The notes below the pieces were generated by a model. It made no database searches. It was given only the letters and a program-made list of their open reading frames with translations, and was not told where the DNA came from. A DNA stretch of 64,000 nt from Myxococcota bacterium (lineage in GTDB: Bacteria; Myxococcota_A; UBA9160; SMWR01), in contig JBCCEW010000008.1 in NCBI GenBank assembly GCA_039030075.1, positions 124,001-188,000 of the forward strand, written 5' to 3'. Below are positions 8,332-17,036 of this stretch, one piece after another. The position numbers were made by a program, and so were the translations under genes. How positions within the stretch are numbered: the stretch's first letter is position 1; every line of letters begins with the position of its first letter.

Positions 8332-9158
8332 AGCATCGACGCTGGGTGGGAGTGGTCGCGATCGCGATGGCGTGGGCGTGCGGGGCCGGCGACGAGTGGT
8401 CGGCTTCCGGCGTCGTGCGCGAGGTCTTCGCCGACGAGGGACAGGTCAAGATCGAACACGGCGACATCGAGGGGCTGATGCCCGCCATGACGATGAGCTT
8501 CGATGTCGCCCCGGCGGTGTCGCTCGAGGACCTCGAGCCAGGCCAGTTCGTCGAGTTCCGCCTGCGCAAAGACGGCACTCGCTACGAGATCGTGGCTCTC
8601 GACGCCCCGGAGACGACCTCGTCGGGTGAGATCCCGGACCGTCCTCCGCTGGCGGCCGCCTCCGAACCCGCTCCTGCGTTTGCGCTCGCCGCGTCGCGGG
8701 GCGGCACGCTGACCCTCGACGCGTTGGCGGGGCAGCCGGTGCTCCTCGACTTCATCTTCACGCGCTGCCCGGGACCCTGTCCCATTCTGACCGGAATCCA
8801 CGCCGATACCCGCGAGGGGCTCCGCGCCGACGAACGCAGCCGCGTGCGTTCGGTCTCGATCAGTCTCGATCCGGCCTTCGACACGCCCGAGGTGTTGCAG
8901 GCGTACCAGGCGTCGCGTCGCATCGACGATCCGGGTTGGTGGTTCTTGACGGGTCCGGAGTCCGAGGTCGCGCGCGTGGTCCGCGCCTACGGAGTCGGGT
9001 CGACGCGCTCGGCCGACGGCGACATCGACCACACCGTCGCGACCTTCCTGATCGACGGCCAGGGACGGATCGCGCGGCGCTACCTCGGCACCCGGCACAC
9101 GCCCGAAGAGCTGCAGCGCGACGTCCGCGAGCTCTTGCGCGCGACGCCCGCCTCTTGA
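8328..9158 (+). CDS. SCO1/SenC lipoprotein with N-terminal CusF-like copper domain
   Basis: A 276-residue predicted lipoprotein. The start is probably a TTG at 8328 overlapping the previous stop (TTGA), which gives a signal sequence ending in a lipobox with C18. Residues about 24-90 are CusF-like: EGLMPAMTMSFDV is the family's copper-binding Met/His strand. Residues about 105-275 are a SCO1/SenC thioredoxin fold with the copper motif C147-P-G-P-C151 and the later His in DHTVATFLID. SCO proteins deliver copper to cytochrome oxidase or maintain cysteine redox state in the periplasm; the extra domain may supply or buffer the metal. No oxidase gene is in the window. Confidence 0.85.
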   Translation: MKHRRWVGVVAIAMAWACGAGDEWSASGVVREVFADEGQVKIEHGDIEGLMPAMTMSFDVAPAVSLEDLEPGQFVEFRLRKDGTRYEIVALDAPETTSSGEIPDRPPLAAASEPAPAFALAASRGGTLTLDALAGQPVLLDFIFTRCPGPCPILTGIHADTREGLRADERSRVRSVSISLDPAFDTPEVLQAYQASRRIDDPGWWFLTGPESEVARVVRAYGVGSTRSADGDIDHTVATFLIDGQGRIARRYLGTRHTPEELQRDVRELLRATPAS

Positions 9159-9162
9159 GCAG

Positions 9163-10116
9163 CTAGCCCTCTCGCCTCCCGGCTTCGCCGGGGAGTCGTC
9201 CGTCGAGCCACTCCCAGCCCGCTCCTTCGTGCCGGGCCGGAAACCGCTCGGGCTGCAGGATCTCGCACAGGATTTCGAGGGACTCGACGAGGCGTGGTCC
9301 CGGCCGGTTGAAGTACTGGTGTCCGTCGGTGAGGGCGACGCGTCCCTCACGCACGGCGCGAAGCGATGCGAGGGCGCCGGCCGCCGGCGCGAACTCGCTG
9401 CGGGTGCGCTCGAGTCCGAAGCCACACGGCATGACGACCAGCGTGTCCGGGTCGGCGCCGCGGAGGGCGTCGAGTTCGAGCCAGGGCGAGTGGCTCCCGG
9501 CCGACCCGAAGAGCTCTTCGCCGCCGGCGATCGAGACGAGCTCGGGAACCCAGTTGCCCGCCGCCATCCAGGGATCGATCCACTCGATCGTCGCGACCCG
9601 CGGGCGCGACGCGCCACCGGCGGCTCGCTCGCCCAGTTCGGTCACGCGGTCGGTCAGGCGAGCCCTCAATGCATCGCCCGCGCTGGCGGCGCCGAGTGCC
9701 GCCGCGGCCCGGCCGACGTCGTCCCACACGTCGGCCAGGGTGTTCGGCTGGAGCGCGACGATCTCCGGACGTCCTCCGACCCAGTCCTGCAGCGCAGCTT
9801 CGACGTCGCCCACGCTGGCCGCGCACACTTCGCAGTGGGTCTGGGTGAGGATGACGTCCGGGGCGAGCTCCCGCAGGCGATCCGCATCGACGCGGTACAC
9901 GGAAAGCCCTTCGCCCACGAGCTCACGGACGCGATCGTCGATCACGCGACTCGGAGCGTCGGCATCGAGCTTCGGCTCGGTGAGCGGCGGGAGCGCCTCG
10001 ACGCCCTTCGGGAAGTCGCACTCGTGACTGCGGCCGACCAGGGTGTCGCGGAGCCCGAGGGCGCACACGATCTCGGTCGTACTGGGCAGCAGCGAGACGA
10101 CGCGCGGGGAGGCCAT
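9163..10116 (-). CDS. BtuF-like cobalamin-binding protein, no signal peptide
   Basis: A 317-residue protein of the helical-backbone periplasmic-binding fold (COG0614). It opens with RVVSLLPSTTEIVCALGL, typical of BtuF-like B12-binding proteins, and has ELAPDVILTQTHCEVCA, another hallmark. There is no signal peptide and no lipobox: the homologous sequence starts three residues after the ATG. It is therefore predicted to be cytoplasmic, like other stand-alone cobalamin-binding proteins of this type, and could bind cobalamin inside the cell. It lies 27 nt downstream of a B12-binding radical SAM gene on the same strand, which supports a cofactor role. No BtuC or BtuD is present. Confidence 0.82.
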   Translation of the reverse strand: MASPRVVSLLPSTTEIVCALGLRDTLVGRSHECDFPKGVEALPPLTEPKLDADAPSRVIDDRVRELVGEGLSVYRVDADRLRELAPDVILTQTHCEVCAASVGDVEAALQDWVGGRPEIVALQPNTLADVWDDVGRAAAALGAASAGDALRARLTDRVTELGERAAGGASRPRVATIEWIDPWMAAGNWVPELVSIAGGEELFGSAGSHSPWLELDALRGADPDTLVVMPCGFGLERTRSEFAPAAGALASLRAVREGRVALTDGHQYFNRPGPRLVESLEILCEILQPERFPARHEGAGWEWLDGRLPGEAGRREG

Positions 10117-10143
10117 CGGCTCGGGGGAGGCGACCGCGGGAGC

Positions 10144-11790
10144 CTAGCCGCTGTTGTAGGTGCGCAGCCGGCCGGCCACGGCTTCACGCGTGAACGTGTA
10201 GAAGTGCCAGTGGGTCACGCAGCGGTTCATGAACTGGGCGAAGCCAATGATGCTCGGCCGGTGTTTCATGTTGTCGCGCCAGAAATAGCGCCAGTAGGTC
10301 TTCCCCACCGAGCCCAGCGAGCCGTCCTGGATCAGCGTTTTCGTCAGGTTGTAGAGCAGGATCAGCCCGTAGCCGAGCGTGGGAATGGTCTTCCCCTCGC
10401 CGGCGCGCTCGCAGATTTCTTCGCGCTTGCGCTCGAACTCGGGGTGGTTCTTGTAGACCGAGAAGTACCGGTCGAAGAAGGCCTCGGGCGTGTAGAGACG
10501 CGTCACGAGGTCCCAGTAGTTCTCCTTCAACTCCTCCCGGGTCATCTGCTTCGGGTGGAAGTTGCAGTTGGGATCCTCTTCGACGAGGCGCCCATCCTTC
10601 TCCAGGCGCTCGTAGAGGGGCGTCTTCGGGATCGCGCCGAGCATCCCGACCATCGCCAGCTGGATGCCGTTGTCCTGGATGAAGGCGTACTGGTCGTCGA
10701 AGATGCCGAGGTCGTCGCTGTCGAAGCCGACGATGAAGCCGGCGGCGATGTCGAGGCCGGCGCGCTGAATGCGCGCGAGCTTGTCTTCGAGCGAATCGCC
10801 GCGCGTGTTCTGGAACTTCTTCGTCTCTTCGAGGGATTCCTTGCGCGGCGTCTCGATGCCGATGAAGACCTGGCGGAAGTTCGCCTCGTACATCAGCTCG
10901 AGCAGCTCGGGATCGTCGGCGAGGTTGATGCTGGCCTCGGTCGAGATGCGCAGCGGGTAGTTGTGCTTCTTCTGCCAGGGGATGATCTGGCGCAGGACTT
11001 CCTTCGCTTCCTTCTTGTTCCCGATGAAGTTGTCGTCGACGACCATCGCGGAGAAGAAGCCCGCCTGCCGCATCTCGTCGAGCTCGGCGATCACCTGCTC
11101 GGGTCGCTTCGTGCGCGGGCGGCGGCCGAAGATGACGATGATGTCGCAGAACTCGCACTGGAAGGGGCAGCCGCGCGAAAACTGGAGCGCACCCGACGCG
11201 TAGCGATCGACCTGGAGCAGGTCGTAGCGCGGGCTCGGCATCCGCGTCATGTCGGTCTTCTCGGGCTGCTCGTACCGGAGCTGGGTATCGCCGCCGGTGG
11301 CGAGGGCATCGAGGAACGCCGGCCAGGTCTCGTCCGACTCGCCCACGAAGATCGTGTCGTAGAGTCCGGTGAAGGCCTCTTCCTTCACCGACGCGTAGGG
11401 GCCGCCCACGATGACGTGGGTATCGACGTCCTTCTTCAGGCGCTCGAGGATCTCGCGCTGCCGCTCGCGCTGGACGTTCATGCCCGTCACGCCGACGACG
11501 TCGTACTCGTCCAGACTCTTCCAGTCGATCGCCTCGACGTTCTCGTCGAGCAGCGTCACATCATGGTGTCCCGCGAGTCCGGCGAGGGTGGGGAGCGCGC
11601 CATTGATCATGGTCGACCGGCGGTCACCCGGGTACAGCGGGAGCGCGTACTCGAAGCCCCAGTAGGAGGGCTCGAAGCGCGGGTTGATCAGGCAGACCTT
11701 GAGGGTCTTCGTGCCAGGCTGGGCGCGGAGGGTGCCGCTCGCAAGCGACGGTGCGTCCAGCTCGGCCCCGAGAGGCGTGGTGCTGGCCAA
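10144..11790 (-). CDS. B12-binding domain radical SAM protein (DUF4070/HpnP-like)
   Basis: A 548-residue enzyme. Residues about 30-170 form a cobalamin-binding Rossmann domain (CLINPRF, DEYDVVGVTGM, VIVGGPYAS); there is no DxHxxG. The radical SAM core follows with the [4Fe-4S] motif in SRGCPFQCEFCDI (CxxxCxxC) and FIGIETP later. The C-terminal third resembles the DUF4070 region found in hopanoid C-2 methylase HpnP and many uncharacterised relatives. It probably performs radical methylation or rearrangement of a lipid or other small molecule. The only usable start is a TTG at 11790 with AAGGA before it. It is transcribed divergently from lhr. No hopanoid genes are nearby, so I do not name it hpnP. 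Confidence 0.85.
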   Translation of the reverse strand: MASTTPLGAELDAPSLASGTLRAQPGTKTLKVCLINPRFEPSYWGFEYALPLYPGDRRSTMINGALPTLAGLAGHHDVTLLDENVEAIDWKSLDEYDVVGVTGMNVQRERQREILERLKKDVDTHVIVGGPYASVKEEAFTGLYDTIFVGESDETWPAFLDALATGGDTQLRYEQPEKTDMTRMPSPRYDLLQVDRYASGALQFSRGCPFQCEFCDIIVIFGRRPRTKRPEQVIAELDEMRQAGFFSAMVVDDNFIGNKKEAKEVLRQIIPWQKKHNYPLRISTEASINLADDPELLELMYEANFRQVFIGIETPRKESLEETKKFQNTRGDSLEDKLARIQRAGLDIAAGFIVGFDSDDLGIFDDQYAFIQDNGIQLAMVGMLGAIPKTPLYERLEKDGRLVEEDPNCNFHPKQMTREELKENYWDLVTRLYTPEAFFDRYFSVYKNHPEFERKREEICERAGEGKTIPTLGYGLILLYNLTKTLIQDGSLGSVGKTYWRYFWRDNMKHRPSIIGFAQFMNRCVTHWHFYTFTREAVAGRLRTYNSG

Positions 11791-11947
11791 GAAGAGGTCC
11801 TTTGCGCGGGAGGAATCCGGCGGCGGAGGGAAGCTCCGAGACGACGCTAGGCGATATGGGCCCCCGCGCCAAATCCGCGAAATACCGGCGTTTGGTGACT
11901 TCGAGTCGGGTCCGGCGGGGGCCGCGGCGGGCTATCTTCGGGCACGG

Positions 11948-14900
11948 ATGGACGCGCTCGCCCCCTTTCATCCGCTCTTGCGCGCGTGGTTCGAGAGGCG
12001 CTTTCCGGAAGGGCCCACCGAGCCGCAGTGCTTGGGCTGGCCTTCGATCGCCGCCGGCCGGGACACCCTGATCGCCGCGCCGACCGGCTCGGGGAAGACC
12101 CTCGCCGCCTTCCTGGTGTGCATCGATCGGCTACTTCGAGAAGCGCCCGCGTCAGGGGAAACGAGCGGTGTGCAGGTCCTGTACGTCTCGCCCCTGAAGG
12201 CCCTCGCCACCGACATCCGCGAGAACCTGCTCGGACCCCTCGCCGAGTTGCGGAAGCTGGGCCTCGAGCGCGGGGAAACGCTCCCGGAGATCCGGGTCGA
12301 GACCCGCTCGGGGGATACCTCGGCCTCTCAGCGCGCGAAGCTCCTGCGGCGCCCGCCCCACATCCTGGTGACGACGCCCGAGTCGCTCTACCTGATGCTC
12401 ACGGCCGAGCGCAGTCGGGCCGCACTCCAGAGCGTGCGTACGGTGATCGTCGACGAGATCCACGCGACGGCCCGCGACAAACGCGGCGCGCATCTGGCCC
12501 TCAGCCTCGAGCGCCTCCAGGCGCTCTGCACGTCGCGTCCCACCCGCGTCGGGCTCTCGGCGACCCAGCGGCCCGTCGAGCGGGTCGCGCGCTTGCTGGT
12601 CGGCAACTCCGCGGACGCGACCACCGCCGACGGCCGCCCGCGCTGCGCGATCATCGACGTCGGGCACCGCCGTACCCTCGATCTCGGCCTCTGGGTGCCG
12701 GGCAGCGAACTCGGTGCGGTCGCGTCGATGGAGCAATGGGGCGAGGTGCTCGACGAGATCGCGCGCCTCGTGGACGAACACAAGACCACCCTCGTCTTCT
12801 CGAACACGCGCCGTCTCGCCGAGCGGGTGGCCCACGCCCTCGCCGAGCGGGTGGGAGAGGAGCGGGTCGCTGCGCACCACGGCAGCCTGTCCAAGGAGCG
12901 CCGCGCGAAGGTCGAGGGCCGGCTGCGCGCCGGCGATCTCTCGGTCCTGGTCGCGACCGCCTCCCTCGAGCTCGGCATCGACATCGGGCCCGTCGAACTC
13001 GTCTGCCAGCTGGGTTCTCCGCGCAGCATGGCCACCTTCCTGCAGCGGGTCGGACGTTCGGGCCACCGCCGCAGCGCGGTGCCGAAGGGTCGTCTGTTTC
13101 CGACGTCCCGCGACGAACTCGTCGAATGCGCGGCGCTCTTGCGCGGCGTGCGCGCGGGACGCCTCGATGAAGTGCGTCCCCCGAAGGCACCTCTGGACAT
13201 CCTGGCGCAACAGATCATCGCGGCCTGCGCCGCCGAGGCCTGGAAGGAGACCGAGCTCTTCGACCTGGTGCGATGCGCCGCCCCCTACGTGGACCTCTCG
13301 CGCGAGGACTTCGACTCGGTGGTGGAGCTGGTGTCCGAGGGGATCGAGACGGGCCGCGGTCGGCGCGCGGCCTATGTCCATCGCGACCGCGTGGGCGGGA
13401 TGCTGCGGGGTCGGCGCGGCGCGCGCCTCGCCGCGCTGACGTCGGGCGGCGCCATCCCCGAGACCGGCGACTACCGCGTCGTCGCGGATCCGGACGACAC
13501 CTTCGTCGGGACGGTGAACGAGGACTGGGCCATCGAGAGCATGGCCGGCGACATCTTCCTGCTCGGCAGCACTTCCTGGCAGATCCGCCGTGTCGAGGCC
13601 GGTGTGGTCCGCGTGCGCGACGCGCGCGGCGCGCCGCCGACGATTCCCTTCTGGCTAGGGGAGGCGCCGGCTCGTACTCCGGAACTCTCGGACGAGGTGG
13701 CGGATCTGCGCGAAGCGCTCGAGGCGCGCTTCGACGATCCCCGCGGCGAATCGGCCCCGGCGTTCCTCGAGCGCGAAGCGGGTCTCGATCTGGCGAGTGC
13801 AGCCCAGGTGGTCGACTACCTGGCCGCGGCGCGCCAGGCCCTCGGCGGGCTCCCCACGCGACGCCGCATCGTGTTGGAGCGTTTCTTCGACGACAGCGGC
13901 GGCATGCAGCTGGTGGTACACGCGCCCTTCGGCGGACGCACGAATCGGGCGCTCGGGCTCGTGGCCCGGAAACGGATCTGCCGCAGCTTCGACTTCGAAC
14001 TGCAAGCCGCGGCGAACGACGATGCCTTCGTGCTCTCACTAGGGCCGCAGCACAGTTTCCCGCTGGACACCTTCCGCGGCATGCTGCGCTCGAACGGCCT
14101 CGACGATTCGCTGCGTCAGGCCGTGCTCGACTCGCCGATGTTCACCGCGCGCTGGCGCTGGAACCTGGGGCGCGCTCTCGCCGTGCTGCGCTTCCGGGGG
14201 GGGCGTCGGAATCCGCCGCCGATCCAGCGGATGGAAGCCGATGATGTGATGGCGGCCGTGTTCCCCGGTCTGGCCCAGTGTCAGGAGAACCAGGCCGGCC
14301 CGATCGAGCTGCCGGACCATCCGCTCGTGAATCAGACGCTCTACGACTGTCTGCACGAGGCGATGGACGTAGAAGAAGCCCGGACCCTGGCCGAGGGGAT
14401 CGAGGCCGGCACCCTCGAGCTGCTCTGCTGCGACACGAGCGAGCCGTCTCCGCTCTCCCACGAGATCCTGAACGGCAAGCCGTACACCTTTCTCGACGAC
14501 GCGCCCCTCGAAGAGCGACGCACCCGGGCCGTCGCGCTGCGCCGCGGGTTGCCCGAGACGGCGCGCGACCTCGGGCTCCTGGACACGGCCGCGATCGAGC
14601 GGGTGCGCGACGAGGCGGCCCCGACTCCCCGCGACCTCGAGGAGCTGCACGACCTGTTGCTCTCGCTGGTCGCGGTGCCGGCCCGGGATGTGTGGCAGGA
14701 GTGGTTCGCGGCGCTCGAGCGCGCGGGGCGGGCGACCGCCTTCGAACGCGATGGGGTAGTGCGCTGGGTGGCGACCGAGAAGCGAGCCGCGGCGTCCCGA
14801 CTCTATTCCGAGGTCGACGGTCCGTCCGGAGAGACGCCGCCCTCGGAAGACGACGCGCTGGCGGAGCTCGTGCGCGGGCACCTCGCCATCACCGGTCCCG

Positions 14901-16165
14901 CCACCGTAGAGGACCTGGCGCTCCAGACGGCGCTCGGTGCGTCCCGCGTCGAGCGGGCCATCGCGACGCTCGAGGCGAGCGGGTTCCTGTTGCGGGGCCG
15001 CTTCCATCCGGCGGCCGACCGCGAGGAGGTGTGCGCGCGCCATCTGCTCGCGCGGATCCACGCCTACACCCAGCAGCGCCTGCGCCGGGAGATCGAGCCC
15101 GTCACGGCCCAGGACTTCCTCCGCTTCCTCTTCGAATGGCAGGGCGTCGCGCCGCGGGCGCAGCGCCAGGGCGTCTCGGGGGTCGCCACGACCGTCGAGC
15201 AGCTGCAGGGGCTGGAGCTCGGGGCGGGAGCCTGGGAGCGCGACGTGCTTCCCGCGCGCGTGGCGCACTATCGGGCCCGCTGGTTGGACGACCTGTGTCT
15301 GTCGGGAGAGGTGTGTTGGGGGCGCTTCGCCGCCTCGGCGTCGAAAGGCGCGCAAGCCGACGCGCGGTCTTCGCGGTCGCCTTCACGCGCCACGCCGATC
15401 ACGCTGGTGTGTCGCGAAGAGCTTCCCCTGTGGATGTCCGCGCTACGGAGCGACGCCGATACCGCGCCCGTGTCCGAGGCCGGCCGACGTGTCGAGGCGG
15501 CGCTTGTCGCCGGCGGCGCCCTGTTTCGGAGCGAGTTGGTCGCGCGCACGGGCCTGGACGAGCAGGCGCTCTCGGTGGCGCTCTGGGATCTCGTGGCCCG
15601 GGGACGCATCAGCTCGGACGGCTTCCACGCGCTGCGCCGACTGCTGGGCCGCAGCCCGCGCCGGGCGCGCGCGCCTCAGGGGCGCTCGTCGCGGGGATTG
15701 CGGGGCGCCGACGGTCGCTGGTCTCGCCTCGTGGCCGCGTCCGACGAGATCGACGCGGACACCCGGGCCGACCGCGTGGCCCTGCAGCTGCTCGCGCGTT
15801 GGGGCGTCGTGTTCTTCGACCTGCTGGCGCGGGAGAATCTCGCGCTGCCCTGGCGCACCCTCTTGCTGGCCCTGCGTCGGCTCGAGGCCCGCGGCCAGGC
15901 GCGCGGGGGCCGTTTCGTGACGGGCTTCTCCGGCGAGCAGTTCGCGCTTCCCGACGCGCTCACGAAGCTGCGCCAGGTGCGGAAGCGCCCCAGGGGTGGA
16001 GAAGAGGTCTCGGTCGCAGCGGCGGATCCGCTGAATCTCGTCGGGATCCTGACTCCTGGACCGCGCGTGCCCACGACGGCGAACCGCCGCGTGCACTACC
16101 GCGACGGATTGCCCATCGAAGCCGAGGAAGCGGCGCTTCCCGCGCAATCCCTGGGCGCGCCTTGA
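11948..16165 (+). CDS. lhr: Lhr-type large ATP-dependent helicase
   Basis: A 1,405-residue superfamily 2 helicase; bacterial long Lhr proteins are usually 1,400-1,550. Helicase motifs in order: Q-like EPQCLGWPSI, Walker A APTGSGKT (44-51), DEIH box (169-172), motif III SAT, then HHGSLSKERR, ATASLELGID and the motif VI region LQRVGRSGH. After the Lhr core winged-helix region, the long C-terminal domain typical of Lhr-L continues to the end. Lhr is a 3'-5' DNA/RNA-unwinding enzyme linked to DNA repair. The ATG at 11948 is where homology begins; the open frame upstream covers the divergent radical SAM start. The end (TGA) abuts the methyltransferase gene. Confidence 0.93.
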   Translation: MDALAPFHPLLRAWFERRFPEGPTEPQCLGWPSIAAGRDTLIAAPTGSGKTLAAFLVCIDRLLREAPASGETSGVQVLYVSPLKALATDIRENLLGPLAELRKLGLERGETLPEIRVETRSGDTSASQRAKLLRRPPHILVTTPESLYLMLTAERSRAALQSVRTVIVDEIHATARDKRGAHLALSLERLQALCTSRPTRVGLSATQRPVERVARLLVGNSADATTADGRPRCAIIDVGHRRTLDLGLWVPGSELGAVASMEQWGEVLDEIARLVDEHKTTLVFSNTRRLAERVAHALAERVGEERVAAHHGSLSKERRAKVEGRLRAGDLSVLVATASLELGIDIGPVELVCQLGSPRSMATFLQRVGRSGHRRSAVPKGRLFPTSRDELVECAALLRGVRAGRLDEVRPPKAPLDILAQQIIAACAAEAWKETELFDLVRCAAPYVDLSREDFDSVVELVSEGIETGRGRRAAYVHRDRVGGMLRGRRGARLAALTSGGAIPETGDYRVVADPDDTFVGTVNEDWAIESMAGDIFLLGSTSWQIRRVEAGVVRVRDARGAPPTIPFWLGEAPARTPELSDEVADLREALEARFDDPRGESAPAFLEREAGLDLASAAQVVDYLAAARQALGGLPTRRRIVLERFFDDSGGMQLVVHAPFGGRTNRALGLVARKRICRSFDFELQAAANDDAFVLSLGPQHSFPLDTFRGMLRSNGLDDSLRQAVLDSPMFTARWRWNLGRALAVLRFRGGRRNPPPIQRMEADDVMAAVFPGLAQCQENQAGPIELPDHPLVNQTLYDCLHEAMDVEEARTLAEGIEAGTLELLCCDTSEPSPLSHEILNGKPYTFLDDAPLEERRTRAVALRRGLPETARDLGLLDTAAIERVRDEAAPTPRDLEELHDLLLSLVAVPARDVWQEWFAALERAGRATAFERDGVVRWVATEKRAAASRLYSEVDGPSGETPPSEDDALAELVRGHLAITGPATVEDLALQTALGASRVERAIATLEASGFLLRGRFHPAADREEVCARHLLARIHAYTQQRLRREIEPVTAQDFLRFLFEWQGVAPRAQRQGVSGVATTVEQLQGLELGAGAWERDVLPARVAHYRARWLDDLCLSGEVCWGRFAASASKGAQADARSSRSPSRATPITLVCREELPLWMSALRSDADTAPVSEAGRRVEAALVAGGALFRSELVARTGLDEQALSVALWDLVARGRISSDGFHALRRLLGRSPRRARAPQGRSSRGLRGADGRWSRLVAASDEIDADTRADRVALQLLARWGVVFFDLLARENLALPWRTLLLALRRLEARGQARGGRFVTGFSGEQFALPDALTKLRQVRKRPRGGEEVSVAAADPLNLVGILTPGPRVPTTANRRVHYRDGLPIEAEEAALPAQSLGAP

Positions 16166-16221
16166 GCCATACGTCCGATCGCCCGCTTACGTCGGATCCC
16201 CGGAGTGCCGATGCGCCTTCC

Positions 16222-17016
16222 ATGGCTTCCGACGCACGGCCGCTCGCAGGCGGCGGATCCACGGCGCGCCTGCTGCGTCACTACGACGCCAAGTACGGAG
16301 CGGGCACCGCTGGCCCGCCGGCGGTGGCTACGGCGCCCGCCGGCGCTCCGCAGAACCGACACGAGGCGTGCCTGCACTACCTGCCGCAGCACTTTCACGG
16401 TGGAGCGATCCTCGAGGTGGGGGCCGGCGACGGACGCCTGGCGCGCGGTCTGGCGGCGCAGGGCATCGGATTCGAGCGCTATGTCGCCACCGAGGCCTCG
16501 CGTGCACGCCTCGCGGGGCTGGAGCGCAGCCTGGAGGATCCGCGTTTCGAAGCGGCCCATCTCGATCTCGAACAGGCGTCTCCCGAACACGATGCGCGCT
16601 ACGACGCGGTTATCTTGCTCGCGTTGGTCGAACACCTGGTCGATCCGATCGAGGCGCTCCAGCGCGTGCGCGGCTTCTTGAAGCCTGGCGGCATTGCGTT
16701 CATCGACACACCCAACGTTGCCAAGTACACGCGACGCTTGAAGCTTCTGTTCGGGAGGTTCCCAGCGACTGCGTCTCGAGACGAGGGTCTCGCGACGTTC
16801 GACGGCGCCCCCGTCGATCTCCACGACGAGGGGCACCTCCACTACTTCACCTATCGCTCGCTCTCGCGCTTGCTGTTCGAGCGCTGCGGATTCCGCGAGG
16901 TCACGCCCGCACCCTACGCGAGCGGACCGCATTGGCTCGGTCGCGGCGTCGGTGGCTGGCTCGCCCGCCTGCGCCCCCAGCTGTTCAGCGAGCTCTGCGT
17001 GGTCGCGCGGGCCTAG
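16222..17016 (+). CDS. SAM-dependent methyltransferase
   Basis: A 264-residue class I methyltransferase. After a variable N-terminus of about 50 residues, AILEVGAGDGRLARGL is the SAM-binding motif, YDAVILLALVEHLVDP the post-strand-4 region, and FLKPGGIAFIDTPN the strand-5 region. This matches Methyltransf_23-type enzymes that act on sugars, quinones or lipids. The ATG at 16222 lies 57 nt after lhr; a TTG at 16162 overlapping the lhr stop would add 20 residues without homology value. It ends 11 nt from the convergent TPR gene. The substrate is unknown. Confidence 0.83.
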   Translation: MASDARPLAGGGSTARLLRHYDAKYGAGTAGPPAVATAPAGAPQNRHEACLHYLPQHFHGGAILEVGAGDGRLARGLAAQGIGFERYVATEASRARLAGLERSLEDPRFEAAHLDLEQASPEHDARYDAVILLALVEHLVDPIEALQRVRGFLKPGGIAFIDTPNVAKYTRRLKLLFGRFPATASRDEGLATFDGAPVDLHDEGHLHYFTYRSLSRLLFERCGFREVTPAPYASGPHWLGRGVGGWLARLRPQLFSELCVVARA

Positions 17017-17018
17017 AA

Positions 17019-17036
17019 CCGGCGCGTCTAGGCCGG
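17019..17036. terminator. Small inverted repeat between convergent genes
   Basis: CCGGC (17019-17023) and GCCGG (17032-17036) can pair around an 8-nt loop in the 11-nt gap between a methyltransferase and a TPR gene. There is no T tract, so a terminator role is only suggested by position. Confidence 0.2.

Noticed and set aside
10144-11790. Naming the radical SAM gene hpnP
   Set aside because: The domain layout is HpnP-like, but many unrelated enzymes share it and no hopanoid genes are in the window.
11791-11947. Possible cobalamin riboswitch upstream of the B12 radical SAM gene
   Set aside because: I looked for the B12-box (GCCACTG-like) and a long structured leader in the divergent gap; neither is present.
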